Shown: positions 1 through 8,827, counted from the first letter of the stretch. The stretch: 20,414 nt of DNA from Euglena gracilis (GCA_900893395.1 CAAHFI010820612.1:1-20414), one strand, 5' to 3'. The notes: a model not told the origin generated them from the sequence alone. A program made the numbers and translations.

Positions 1-26
1 GCAAAAATATACCTCCGGCCCCAACA
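1..26. repeat. Right-hand end of the preceding unit (partial)
   Basis: The first 26 bases match the stretch that follows the A-run at the end of every other unit (GCAAAAATATACCTCCGGCC and on). This shows that the array continues to the left of the window. Confidence 0.95.
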
Positions 27-1128
27 ATGGGCGCTCCGTGTACAATGTGCGGTTCATTTTTCACGGGTGCGCTGCGTCACCCGTTGTTGTCTGTTCACTC
101 CCGCCAGGCACCTATGGTCACTTCCCATTTTGGTGCTCTGGTCGGCCCTGGTCGGCCCTGGTCGGCCCTGGTCGGCCCTGGTCGGCCCTGGTCGGCAAAT
201 AGTCGGCCATAGGTGGGGGTATCCATCACAGAAAAATGTTAAGGGATGCAATGATTTCTGAAATGTCTCGCCCAGATCAAAAGGAAAGTGCCCCATAAGC
301 TTCCATTGGCTCCCCAAAGCAAAAAAATGACTAAATTGGCTTGAAATAACCAAAAATTGCGCAAAAACGCCAACAAATCAACAAAAGATGTGAAAAATGA
401 CCCAAAATTCCAAAAGGGCGCAAAATGGCCAAAATGCCATAAAAAATGCTCAGATTGACCCAAATTAGCCCAATGTTTGCCAAATCAGTGACAATAGCCC
501 CCAAATCAGCAAAACTGATGCACAATGGCCAAAATGGGTGTAAAACTGGAGATTTGTGAGAAAATTATCCAAAAAAAGGGTTAATTTCTTCAAATCTCAG
601 CTCCAGTGACAAAATCGAGACGTTCTTCGTAGGGCCAAGCTGTAAAGGTATGCGCCAAGTACGGTTGCAGTGTAAGACTCCACCATAGCCACTCCAGTGA
701 GCTTCCGTGCAGCAAGGGCACAGCAGGTTGTATCCCAACCGGCCCAGTCCACTTCTGACCGGACAAAATCGTGGCCATCTCGTAGAAGGCTGTTGTAAGC
801 GATTCTTGTAAGAAAAGGCTGCCCCACGCCGCTTCGAAGGCCTCTTTGTCGGTCTCGTCTTGCAGGTGTGTAAATTCCATGACCAGCTTGAACAATTGGT
901 TGAAGCTCGTGCCAAAAAGGACGATATGATCCGCCTACTCCGGCAAAAAAAGCAATAGAACACACAACCAACACCAAAAAACAACAACGGCCGGAAAGAA
1001 GAGCAGGACCTCAATGGGGTCCTTGTGCGGAGCCGGAGCTGTCCTGGGCCATTTCTTTTTATAACGAACACTCGGTACAGCCGGCGTTAAAAAAAAAAAG
1101 GGCAAAAAATATACCTCCGGCCCCAACA
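27..1128. repeat. Repeat unit, copy 1 (1,102 bp, noisy)
   Basis: The decamer tract at 139-196 has 5 copies plus a partial. The terminal A-run is 11, the longest seen. About twenty departures from the interior consensus are visible, nearly all one-base losses or gains inside homopolymers, plus a few substitutions (for example G to T near 231). These scramble the minus-strand frames, giving open stretches at 565-1071 and 597-977 whose protein sequences mix the three frames of cleaner copies. This copy is not a reliable guide to coding content. Confidence 0.95.
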
Positions 1129-2224
1129 ATGGGCGCTCCGTGTACAATGTGCGGTTCATTTTTTCACGGGGTGCGCTGCGTCACCCGTTGTTGTCTGTTC
1201 ACTCCCCGCCAGGCACCTATGGTCATTCCCATTTTGGTGCTCTGGTCGGCCCTGGTCGGCCTGGTCGGCCCTGGTCGGCCCTGGTCGGCCCTGGTCGGGC
1301 AAATAGTCGGCCATAGGTGGGGTATCCATCACAGAAAAAATGTGAAGGGATGCAATGATTTTCTGAAATGTCTCGCCCAGATCAAAAGAAGTGCCCCATA
1401 AAGCTTCCATTGGCTCCCCAAAGCAAAAAATGACTGAAATAACCAAAAATTGCGCAAAAACGCCAAACAAAATCAACAAAAGATTGTGAAAAATGACCCA
1501 AAATTCCAAAAGGGCGCAAAATGGCCAATCCATAAAAATGCTCAGATTGACCCAAATTAGCCCAATGTTTGCCAAATCAGTGACAAATAGCCCCCAAATC
1601 AGCAAAAACTGATGCACAATGGCCAAAATGGGTGTAAAACTGGAGATTTGTGAGAAAATTATCCAAAAAAGGGTTAATTTCTTCAAATCTCAGCTCCAGT
1701 GACAAAATCGAGACGTTCTTCGTGAGGGCCAAGCTGTAAAGGTATGCCGCCAAGTACGGTTGCAGTGTAGACTCCACCCATAGCCACTCCAGTGAGCTTC
1801 CGTGCAGAAGGGCACAGCAGGTTGTATCCCAACCGGCCCCAGTCCACTTCTGACCGACACAATCGTGGCCATCTCGTAAGAAGGCTGTTGTAAGCGATTC
1901 TTGTAAGAAAAGGCTGCCCACGCCGCTTCGAAGGCCTCTTTGTCGGTCTCGTCTTGCAGGTGTGTAAATTCCATGACCAGCTTGAACAATTTTGGTTGAA
2001 GCTCCGTGCCAAAAGGACGATATGATCCGCCTACTCCGGCAAAGAAAAGCAATAAGAAACACCACCCAACACCAAACAACAACAACGGCCGGAAAGAAGA
2101 GCAGGACCTCAATGGGGTCTTGTGCGGAGCCGGAGCTGTCCTGGGCCATTTCTTTTTATAACGAACACTCGGTACAGCCGGCGTTAAAAAAAAAAGGGCA
2201 AAAAATATACCTCCGGCCCCAACA
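1129..2224. repeat. Repeat unit, copy 2 (1,096 bp, noisy, with an ~11 bp internal deletion)
   Basis: The decamer tract at 1243-1300 has one copy short by a base and one extra G at its end. The A-run is 10. Besides many one-base indels there is a loss of about 11 bp near 1433, where the interior copies read GACCTAAATTGGCTTGAAAT. The ends of the gap share a short CT match. A minus-strand ATG frame at 1577-2149 is open here, but it crosses several noisy positions. Confidence 0.95.
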
Positions 2225-3335
2225 ATGGGCGCTCCGTGTACAATGTGCGTTCATTTTTCACGGGGTGCGCTGCGTCACCCGTTGTTGTCTGTTCACTCCC
2301 CGCCAGGCACCTATGGTCACTTCCCATTTTGGTGCTCTGGTCGGCCCTGGTCGGCCCTGGTCGGCCCTGGTCGGCCCTGGTCGGCCCTGGTCGGCAAATA
2401 GTCGGCCATAGGTGGGGTATCCATCACAGAAAAAATGTGAAGGGATGCAATGATTTTCTGAAATGTCTCGCCCAGATCAAAAGGAAGTGCCCCATAAGCT
2501 TCCATTGGCTCCCCAAAAGCAAAAAAATGACCTAAATTGGCTTGAAATAACCAAAAATTGCGCAAAAACGCCAACAAAATCAACAAAAGATTGTGAAAAT
2601 GACCCAAAATTCCCAAAAGGGCGCAAAATGGCCAAAATGCAATAAAAATGCTCAGATTGACCCAAATTAGCCCAATGTTTGCCAATCAGTGACAAATAGC
2701 CCCCAAATCAGCAAAAACTGATGCACAATGGCCAAAATGGGTGTAAACTGGAGATTTGTGAGAAAATTATCCAAAAAAAGGGTTAATTTCTTCAAATCTC
2801 AGCTCCAGTGACAAAATCGAGACGTTCTTCGTGAGGGCCAAGCTGTAAAGGTATGCCGCCAAGTACGGTTGCAGTGTAGACTCCACCATAGCCACTCCAG
2901 TGAGCTTCCGTGCAGCAAGGGCACAGCAGGTTGTATCCCAACCGGCCCCAGTCCACTTCTGACCGGACACAATCGTGGCCATCTCGTAAGAAGGCTGTTG
3001 TAAGCGATTCTTGTAAGAAAAGGCTGCCCCACGCCGCTTCGAAGGCCTCTTTGTCGGTCTCGTCTTGCAGGTGTGTAAATTCCATGACCAGCTTGAACAA
3101 TTGGTTGAAGCTCCGTGCCAAAAGGACGATATGATCCGCCTACTCCGGCAAAGAAAAGCAATAAGAAACACCACAACCAACACCAAAACAACAACAACGG
3201 CCGGAAAGAAGAGCAGGACCTCAATGGGGTCTTGTGCGGAGCCGGAGCTGTCCTGGGCCATTTCTTTTTATAACGAACACTCGGTACAGCCGGCGTTAAA
3301 AAAAAAAGGGCAAAAATATACCTCCGGCCCCAACA
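2225..3335. repeat. Repeat unit, copy 3 (1,111 bp)
   Basis: The decamer tract at 2338-2395 has 5 copies plus a partial, and the A-run is 10. The CAA-rich stretch carries the shorter A4 run (CACCAAAACAAC near 3180). That run keeps the minus-strand ATG at 3261 in a long open frame. Several one-base losses relative to the interior remain, for example in the G-run after TCGGCCATAGG. Confidence 0.96.
2767..3261 (-). CDS. Candidate membrane-anchored protein, 164 codons (A4 version, copy 3)
   Basis: It starts at the same ATG as the 40-codon ORF of other copies. The minus-strand T4 run (instead of T5) shifts the frame after residue 25, giving an uninterrupted hydrophobic segment at about residues 15-38 followed by basic RSRR at 39-42. 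That is the pattern of a single membrane anchor with a cytoplasmic tail. The remaining ~120 residues come from the core frame ending FEEI, with a few more residues into the T-rich tail. The hydrophobic segment is partly a by-product of GTT-rich low complexity. The family is unknown. Copy 3 is in the noisier left part of the window. Confidence 0.2.
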   Translation of the reverse strand: MAQDSSGSAQDPIEVLLFFPAVVVVLVLVVVFLIAFLCRSRRIISSFWHGASTNCSSWSWNLHTCKTRPTKRPSKRRGAAFSYKNRLQQPSYEMATIVSGQKWTGAGWDTTCCALAARKLTGVAMVESTLQPYLAAYLYSLALTKNVSILSLELRFEEINPFFG

Positions 3336-4447
3336 ATGGGCGCTCCGTGTACAATGTGCGGTTCATTTTTCACGGGGTCGCTGCGTCACCCGTTGTTGTC
3401 TGTTCACTCCCCGCCAGGCACCTATGGTCACTTCCCATTTTGGTGCTCTGGTCGGCCCTGGTCGGCCCTGGTCGGCCCTGGTCGGCCCTGGTCCCTGGTC
3501 GGCAAATAGTCGGCCATAGGTGGGGGTATCCATCACAGAAAAAATGTGAAGGGATGCAATGATTTTCTGAAATGTCTCGCCCAGATCAAAAGGAAGTGCC
3601 CCATAAAGCTTCCATTGGCTCCCAAAAGCAAAAAAATGACCTAAATTGGCTTGAAATAACCAAAAATTGCGCAAAAACGCCAACAAAATCAACAAAAGAT
3701 TGTGAAAAATGACCCAAAATTCCCAAAAGGGCGCAAAATGGCCAAAATGCCATAAAAAATGCTCAGATTGACCCAAATTAGCCCAATGTTTGCCAAATCA
3801 GTGACAAATAGCCCCCAAATCAGCAAAAACTGATGCACAATGGCCAAAATGGGTGTAAAACTGGAGATTTGTGAGAAAATTATCCAAAAAAAGGGTTAAT
3901 TTCTTCAAATCTCAGCTCCAGTGACAAAATCGAGACGTTCTTCGTGAGGGCCAAGCTGTAAAGGTATGCCGCCAAGTACGGTTGCAGTGTAGACTCCACC
4001 ATAGCCACTCCAGTGAGCTTCCGTGCAGCAAGGGCACAGCAGGTTGTATCCCAACCGGCCCCAGTCCACTTCTGACCGGACACAATCGTGGCCATCTCGT
4101 AAGAAGGCTGTTGTAAGCGATTCTTGTAAGAAAAGGCTGCCCCACGCCGCTTCGAAGGCCTCTTTGTCGGTCTCGTCTTGCAGGTGTGTAAATTCCATGA
4201 CCAGCTTGAACAATTGGTTGAAGCTCCGTGCCAAAAGGACGATATGATCCGCCTACTCCGGCAAAGAAAAGCAATAAGAAACACCACAACCAACACCAAA
4301 AACAACAACAACGGCCGGAAAGAAGAGCAGGACCTCAATGGGGTCTTGTGCGGAGCCGGAGCTGTCCTGGGCCATTTCTTTTATAACGAACACTCGGTAC
4401 AGCCGGCGTTAAAAAAAAAGGGCAAAAATATACCTCCGGCCCCAACA
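3336..4447. repeat. Repeat unit, copy 4 (1,112 bp, decamer tract with a 3-bp loss)
   Basis: The decamer tract at 3449-3503 is 55 bp instead of 58 because one decamer is shortened (TGGTCCC). The A-run is 9. One T is missing from the T-run beside the minus-strand ATG (TTCTTTTATAACG near 4377). The post-stop variant is GGGTTAATTT, shared with copies 1 to 3 and 17. Confidence 0.97.
3449..3503. repeat. Decamer tract with one copy shortened by 3 bp
   Basis: The last-but-one element reads TGGTCCC. It lies toward the noisy left end, but a 3-bp loss is less typical of homopolymer sequencing error than the other differences there. Confidence 0.85.
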
Positions 4448-5562
4448 ATGGGCGCTCCGTGTACAATGTGCGGTTCATTTTTCACGGGGTGCGCTGCGTC
4501 ACCCGTTGTTGTCTGTTCACTCCCGCCAGGCACCTATGGTCACTTCCCATTTTGGTGCTCTGGTCGGCCCTGGTCGGCCCTGGTCGGCCCTGGTCGGCCC
4601 TGGTCGGCCCTGGTCGGCAAATAGTCGGCCATAGGTGGGGGTATCCATCACAGAAAAAATGTGAAGGGATGCAATGATTTTCTGAAATGTCTCGCCCAGA
4701 TCAAAAGGAAGTGCCCCATAAAGCTTCCATTGGCTCCCCAAAAGCAAAAAAATGACCTAAATTGGCTTGAAATAACCAAAAATTGCGCAAAAACGCCAAC
4801 AAAATCAACAAAAGATTGTGAAAAAATGACCCAAAATTCCCAAAAGGGCGCAAAATGGCCAAAATGCCATAAAAAATGCTCAGATTGACCCAAATTAGCC
4901 CAATGTTTGCCAAATCAGTGACAAATAGCCCCCAAATCAGCAAAAACTGATGCACAATGGCCAAAATGGGTGTAAAACTGGAGATTTGTGAGAAAATTAT
5001 CCAAAAAAGGGTAATTTCTTCAAATCTCAGCTCCAGTGACAAAATCGAGACGTTCTTCGTGAGGGCCAAGCTGTAAAGGTATGCCGCCAAGTACGGTTGC
5101 AGTGTAGACTCCACCATAGCCACTCCAGTGAGCTTCCGTGCAGCAAGGGCACAGCAGGTTGTATCCCAACCGGCCCCAGTCCACTTCTGACCGGACACAA
5201 TCGTGGCCATCTCGTAAGAAGGCTGTTGTAAGCGATTCTTGTAAGAAAAGGCTGCCCCACGCCGCTTCGAAGGCCTCTTTGTCGGTCTCGTCTTGCAGGT
5301 GTGTAAATTCCATGACCAGCTTGAACAATTGGTTGAAGCTCCGTGCCAAAAGGACGATATGATCCGCCTACTCCGGCAAAGAAAAGCAATAAGAAACACC
5401 ACAACCAACACCAAAAACAACAACAACGGCCGGAAAGAAGAGCAGGACCTCAATGGGGTCTTGTGCGGAGCCGGAGCTGTCCTGGGCCATTTCTTTTTAT
5501 AACGAACACTCGGTACAGCCGGCGTTAAAAAAAAGGGCAAAAATATACCTCCGGCCCCAACA
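4448..5562. repeat. Repeat unit, copy 5 (1,115 bp)
   Basis: The decamer tract at 4561-4618 has 5 copies plus a partial. The A-run is 8. Compared with the modal unit it lacks one C in CTCCCGCC, lacks one A before GGGTAATTT, and has one extra A in GTGAAAAAATG. Together with the short A-run these account exactly for its length. It forms part of an unusually long minus-strand open frame that starts in copy 6 and ends at 4701. Confidence 0.98.
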
Positions 5563-5984
5563 ATGGGCGCTCCGTGTACAATGTGCGGTTCATTTTTCAC
5601 GGGGTGCGCTGCGTCACCCGTTGTTGTCTGTTCACTCCCCGCCAGGCACCTATGGTCACTTCCCATTTTGGTGCTCTGGTCGGCCCTGGTCGGCCCTGGT
5701 CGGCCCTGGTCGGCCCTGGTCGGCCCTGGTCGGCAAATAGTCGGCCATAGGTGGGGGTATCCATCACAGAAAAATGTGAAGGGATGCAATGATTTTCTGA
5801 AATGTCTCGCCCAGATCAAAAGGAAGTGCCCCATAAAGCTTCCATTGGCTCCCCAAAAGCAAAAAAATGACCTAAATTGGCTTGAAATAACCAAAAATTG
5901 CGCAAAAACGCCAACAAAATCAACAAAAGATTGTGAAAAATGACCCAAAATTCCCAAAAGGGCGCAAAATGGCCAAAATGCCAT
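4701..5984 (-). other. 427-codon open frame longer than the repeat period (not believed coding)
   Basis: One minus frame stays open from an ATG in the T-rich tract of copy 6 through the decamers and T8 run of copies 5 and 6, the core of copy 5 and its tail. It exceeds one full unit. It crosses the frame-shifting decamers and exists only because of the unusual 8-base run and other length variants here. The product alternates low-complexity hydrophobic stretches with DQGRPGPTRA repeats. Confidence 0.1.
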
Positions 5985-6681
5985 AAAAAATGCTCAGATT
6001 GACCCAAATTAGCCCAATGTTTGCCAAATCAGTGACAAATAGCCCCCAAATCAGCAAAAACTGATGCACAATGGCCAAAATGGGTGTAAAACTGGAGATT
6101 TGTGAGAAAATTATCCAAAAAAAGGGTTAAATTTCTTCAAATCTCAGCTCCAGTGACAAAATCGAGACGTTCTTCGTGAGGGCCAAGCTGTAAAGGTATG
6201 CCGCCAAGTACGGTTGCAGTGTAGACTCCACCATAGCCACTCCAGTGAGCTTCCGTGCAGCAAGGGCACAGCAGGTTGTATCCCAACCGGCCCCAGTCCA
6301 CTTCTGACCGGACACAATCGTGGCCATCTCGTAAGAAGGCTGTTGTAAGCGATTCTTGTAAGAAAAGGCTGCCCCACGCCGCTTCGAAGGCCTCTTTGTC
6401 GGTCTCGTCTTGCAGGTGTGTAAATTCCATGACCAGCTTGAACAATTGGTTGAAGCTCCGTGCCAAAAGGACGATATGATCCGCCTACTCCGGCAAAGAA
6501 AAGCAATAAGAAACACCACAACCAACACCAAAAACAACAACAACGGCCGGAAAGAAGAGCAGGACCTCAATGGGGTCTTGTGCGGAGCCGGAGCTGTCCT
6601 GGGCCATTTCTTTTTATAACGAACACTCGGTACAGCCGGCGTTAAAAAAAAAAGGGCAAAAATATACCTCCGGCCCCAACA
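5563..6681. repeat. Repeat unit, copy 6 (1,119 bp)
   Basis: The decamer tract at 5677-5734 has 5 copies plus a partial. The A-run is 10. It is the only copy with GGGTTAAATTT after the minus-strand core, and it has 5 rather than 6 A in CACAGAAAAATGTG. No substitution was noticed relative to copies 7 to 17. Confidence 0.98.
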
Positions 6682-7780
6682 ATGGGCGCTCCGTGTACAA
6701 TGTGCGGTTCATTTTTCACGGGGTGCGCTGCGTCACCCGTTGTTGTCTGTTCACTCCCCGCCAGGCACCTATGGTCACTTCCCATTTTGGTGCTCTGGTC
6801 GGCCCTGGTCGGCCCTGGTCGGCCCTGGTCGGCAAATAGTCGGCCATAGGTGGGGGTATCCATCACAGAAAAAATGTGAAGGGATGCAATGATTTTCTGA
6901 AATGTCTCGCCCAGATCAAAAGGAAGTGCCCCATAAAGCTTCCATTGGCTCCCCAAAAGCAAAAAAATGACCTAAATTGGCTTGAAATAACCAAAAATTG
7001 CGCAAAAACGCCAACAAAATCAACAAAAGATTGTGAAAAATGACCCAAAATTCCCAAAAGGGCGCAAAATGGCCAAAATGCCATAAAAAATGCTCAGATT
7101 GACCCAAATTAGCCCAATGTTTGCCAAATCAGTGACAAATAGCCCCCAAATCAGCAAAAACTGATGCACAATGGCCAAAATGGGTGTAAAACTGGAGATT
7201 TGTGAGAAAATTATCCAAAAAAAGGGTAAATTTCTTCAAATCTCAGCTCCAGTGACAAAATCGAGACGTTCTTCGTGAGGGCCAAGCTGTAAAGGTATGC
7301 CGCCAAGTACGGTTGCAGTGTAGACTCCACCATAGCCACTCCAGTGAGCTTCCGTGCAGCAAGGGCACAGCAGGTTGTATCCCAACCGGCCCCAGTCCAC
7401 TTCTGACCGGACACAATCGTGGCCATCTCGTAAGAAGGCTGTTGTAAGCGATTCTTGTAAGAAAAGGCTGCCCCACGCCGCTTCGAAGGCCTCTTTGTCG
7501 GTCTCGTCTTGCAGGTGTGTAAATTCCATGACCAGCTTGAACAATTGGTTGAAGCTCCGTGCCAAAAGGACGATATGATCCGCCTACTCCGGCAAAGAAA
7601 AGCAATAAGAAACACCACAACCAACACCAAAAACAACAACAACGGCCGGAAAGAAGAGCAGGACCTCAATGGGGTCTTGTGCGGAGCCGGAGCTGTCCTG
7701 GGCCATTTCTTTTTATAACGAACACTCGGTACAGCCGGCGTTAAAAAAAAAAGGGCAAAAATATACCTCCGGCCCCAACA
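6682..7780. repeat. Repeat unit, copy 7 (1,099 bp, decamer tract contracted to 3)
   Basis: The decamer tract at 6796-6833 has only 3 full copies plus the partial, which alone explains the 20 bp shorter unit. Otherwise it appears the same as copy 8, including the GGGTAAATTT variant and an A-run of 10. Confidence 0.98.
6796..6833. repeat. Decamer tract, contracted allele (3 copies plus partial)
   Basis: Two decamers fewer than the common form. The flanks are unchanged, so this is a clean loss of whole repeats, as expected from slippage or unequal exchange. Confidence 0.95.
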
Positions 7781-7955
7781 ATGGGCGCTCCGTGTACAAT
7801 GTGCGGTTCATTTTTCACGGGGTGCGCTGCGTCACCCGTTGTTGTCTGTTCACTCCCCGCCAGGCACCTATGGTCACTTCCCATTTTGGTGCTCTGGTCG
7901 GCCCTGGTCGGCCCTGGTCGGCCCTGGTCGGCCCTGGTCGGCCCTGGTCGGCAAA
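7745..7955 (+). other. GC-rich segment with no stop trinucleotide in any + frame
   Basis: Between the TAA at 7742 and the TAG at 7956 there is no TAA, TAG or TGA on the + strand, about 211 bp including the decamer tract. The minus strand has at least six stop trinucleotides in the same stretch. Short ATG frames of 60 to 110 codons result, all crossing the variable decamers. I see no motif in them and regard them as non-coding. The same holds for the equivalent stretch of the other copies. Confidence 0.8.
7895..7952. repeat. Decamer minisatellite (TGGTCGGCCC)5 plus partial, reference copy
   Basis: Five perfect 10-bp copies are followed by TGGTCGGC, and a further TCGGCC word follows within AATAGTCGGCCATAGG. 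An equivalent tract lies about 114 bp after each unit start. Because the period is not a multiple of three, gain or loss of a copy shifts any frame read through it, which argues against translation. On the minus strand it lies about 190 bp upstream of the ATG of the adjoining gene-like segment (for example 9014-9071 relative to 8825), where clustered protein-binding sites would be plausible. That role is inference. The + strand also has paired GG dinucleotides at short spacing, compatible with a weak two-layer quadruplex. Confidence 0.95.
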
Positions 7956-8070
7956 TAGTCGGCCATAGGTGGGGGTATCCATCACAGAAAAAATGTGAAG
8001 GGATGCAATGATTTTCTGAAATGTCTCGCCCAGATCAAAAGGAAGTGCCCCATAAAGCTTCCATTGGCTC

Positions 8071-8345
8071 CCCAAAAGCAAAAAAATGACCTAAATTGGC
8101 TTGAAATAACCAAAAATTGCGCAAAAACGCCAACAAAATCAACAAAAGATTGTGAAAAATGACCCAAAATTCCCAAAAGGGCGCAAAATGGCCAAAATGC
8201 CATAAAAAATGCTCAGATTGACCCAAATTAGCCCAATGTTTGCCAAATCAGTGACAAATAGCCCCCAAATCAGCAAAAACTGATGCACAATGGCCAAAAT
8301 GGGTGTAAAACTGGAGATTTGTGAGAAAATTATCCAAAAAAAGGG
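8071..8345. repeat. A-biased, T-poor low-complexity tract
   Basis: On the + strand A greatly outnumbers T, and the text is built from related words: CCAAAATG, CCCAAATT, CCCAAAATT, CAAATCAG. The 13-mer AATGGCCAAAATG occurs at 8187 and again at 8289. CAAATCAG occurs twice near 8247 and 8275, and ATCAG-CAAAAA-CTGAT forms a 5-bp stem near 8278. On the minus strand the tract is T/G-rich and lies just downstream of the gene-like core's stop, so its translations look falsely hydrophobic. No gene is seen in it. Confidence 0.85.
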
Positions 8346-8354
8346 TAAATTTCT

Positions 8355-8702
8355 TCAAATCTCAGCTCCAGTGACAAAATCGAGACGTTCTTCGTGAGGG
8401 CCAAGCTGTAAAGGTATGCCGCCAAGTACGGTTGCAGTGTAGACTCCACCATAGCCACTCCAGTGAGCTTCCGTGCAGCAAGGGCACAGCAGGTTGTATC
8501 CCAACCGGCCCCAGTCCACTTCTGACCGGACACAATCGTGGCCATCTCGTAAGAAGGCTGTTGTAAGCGATTCTTGTAAGAAAAGGCTGCCCCACGCCGC
8601 TTCGAAGGCCTCTTTGTCGGTCTCGTCTTGCAGGTGTGTAAATTCCATGACCAGCTTGAACAATTGGTTGAAGCTCCGTGCCAAAAGGACGATATGATCC
8701 GC
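8355..8702 (-). other. Coding-like core, stop-free in all three minus-strand frames (338 bp, 8365-8702)
   Basis: No TTA, CTA or TCA occurs on the + strand from 8365 to 8702, so all three minus frames are open. The + strand carries about 15 stop trinucleotides over the same bases. The frame ending at the TGA at 8355 gives about 115 residues. They begin ADHIVLLARSFNQ, continue with an amphipathic-looking stretch (LFKLVMEFTHLQDETDKEAF) and hold a CPCC cluster toward the C-terminal half. A second frame gives MATIVSGQKWTGAGWDTTCC and a hydrophobic C-terminal part ending FEEI. Both look protein-like and I recognise neither. The same segment is present in every complete copy. It may be a once-coding sequence now carried passively by a satellite, or a real small gene whose frame I cannot fix. 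Confidence 0.6.
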
Positions 8703-8825
8703 CTACTCCGGCAAAGAAAAGCAATAAGAAACACCACAACCAACACCAAAAACAACAACAACGGCCGGAAAGAAGAGCAGGACCTCAATGGGGTCTTGTG
8801 CGGAGCCGGAGCTGTCCTGGGCCAT
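8703..8825 (-). CDS. Candidate small ORF, 40 codons, N-terminal part of the gene-like segment, ends at TAG (common version)
   Basis: It starts at an ATG with a G at -3 and at +4, a context favoured by eukaryotic ribosomes. The product begins MAQDSSGSAQDPIEVLLFFP and runs into a valine-rich hydrophobic stretch encoded by the CAA-rich (minus: GTT-rich) sequence. The frame meets TAG at 8703-8705, but the same frame then continues open for about 115 codons to a TGA at 8355. So one TAG separates two open parts. Third codon positions are GC-rich over the first 20 codons. Possible readings are a truncated peptide, read-through or a reassigned TAG, a short in-frame intron ending at TAG, or a decayed gene. 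Copies 6, 7, 11, 12 and 13 have the same arrangement. There is no evidence of expression. Confidence 0.2.
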   Translation of the reverse strand: MAQDSSGSAQDPIEVLLFFPAVVVVFGVGCGVSYCFSLPE

Positions 8826-8827
8826 TT

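Noticed and set aside
1577-2149. 190-codon minus-strand ORF in copy 2 as an additional gene version
   Set aside because: It passes several one-base indels and an insertion of two T found only in this noisy outer copy. It is most likely created by sequence error.
7895-7975. Origin of a small rolling-circle ssDNA virus or satellite (decamers as iterons)
   Set aside because: No TAGTATTAC-type nonanucleotide on a stem-loop and no replication-protein motifs are seen. The decamers alone are not enough.
7815-8081. Minus-strand 88-codon frame with a DQGRPGPTRA repeat peptide
   Set aside because: The peptide repeat is simply the decamer read in frame. Units with 3 or 4 decamers read it into different C-termini, and the apparent starts are mostly TTG.
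8278-8293. ATCAG-CAAAAA-CTGAT inverted repeat as a terminator
   Set aside because: The stem is only 5 bp and AT-rich, with no T-run after it on either strand in the right place.
8187-8310. CCATTTTGGC on the minus strand, a 10-base match to the centre of the dinoflagellate spliced leader
   Set aside because: Only about half of the 22-base leader matches, and the word belongs to the low-complexity CCAAAATG family of this tract. It is not usable evidence for a relict leader or for taxonomy.
8349-8368. TTCAAATC resembling the B box of a tRNA gene
   Set aside because: No A box at a suitable distance, no cloverleaf and no acceptor stem. It is a chance 8-base match.
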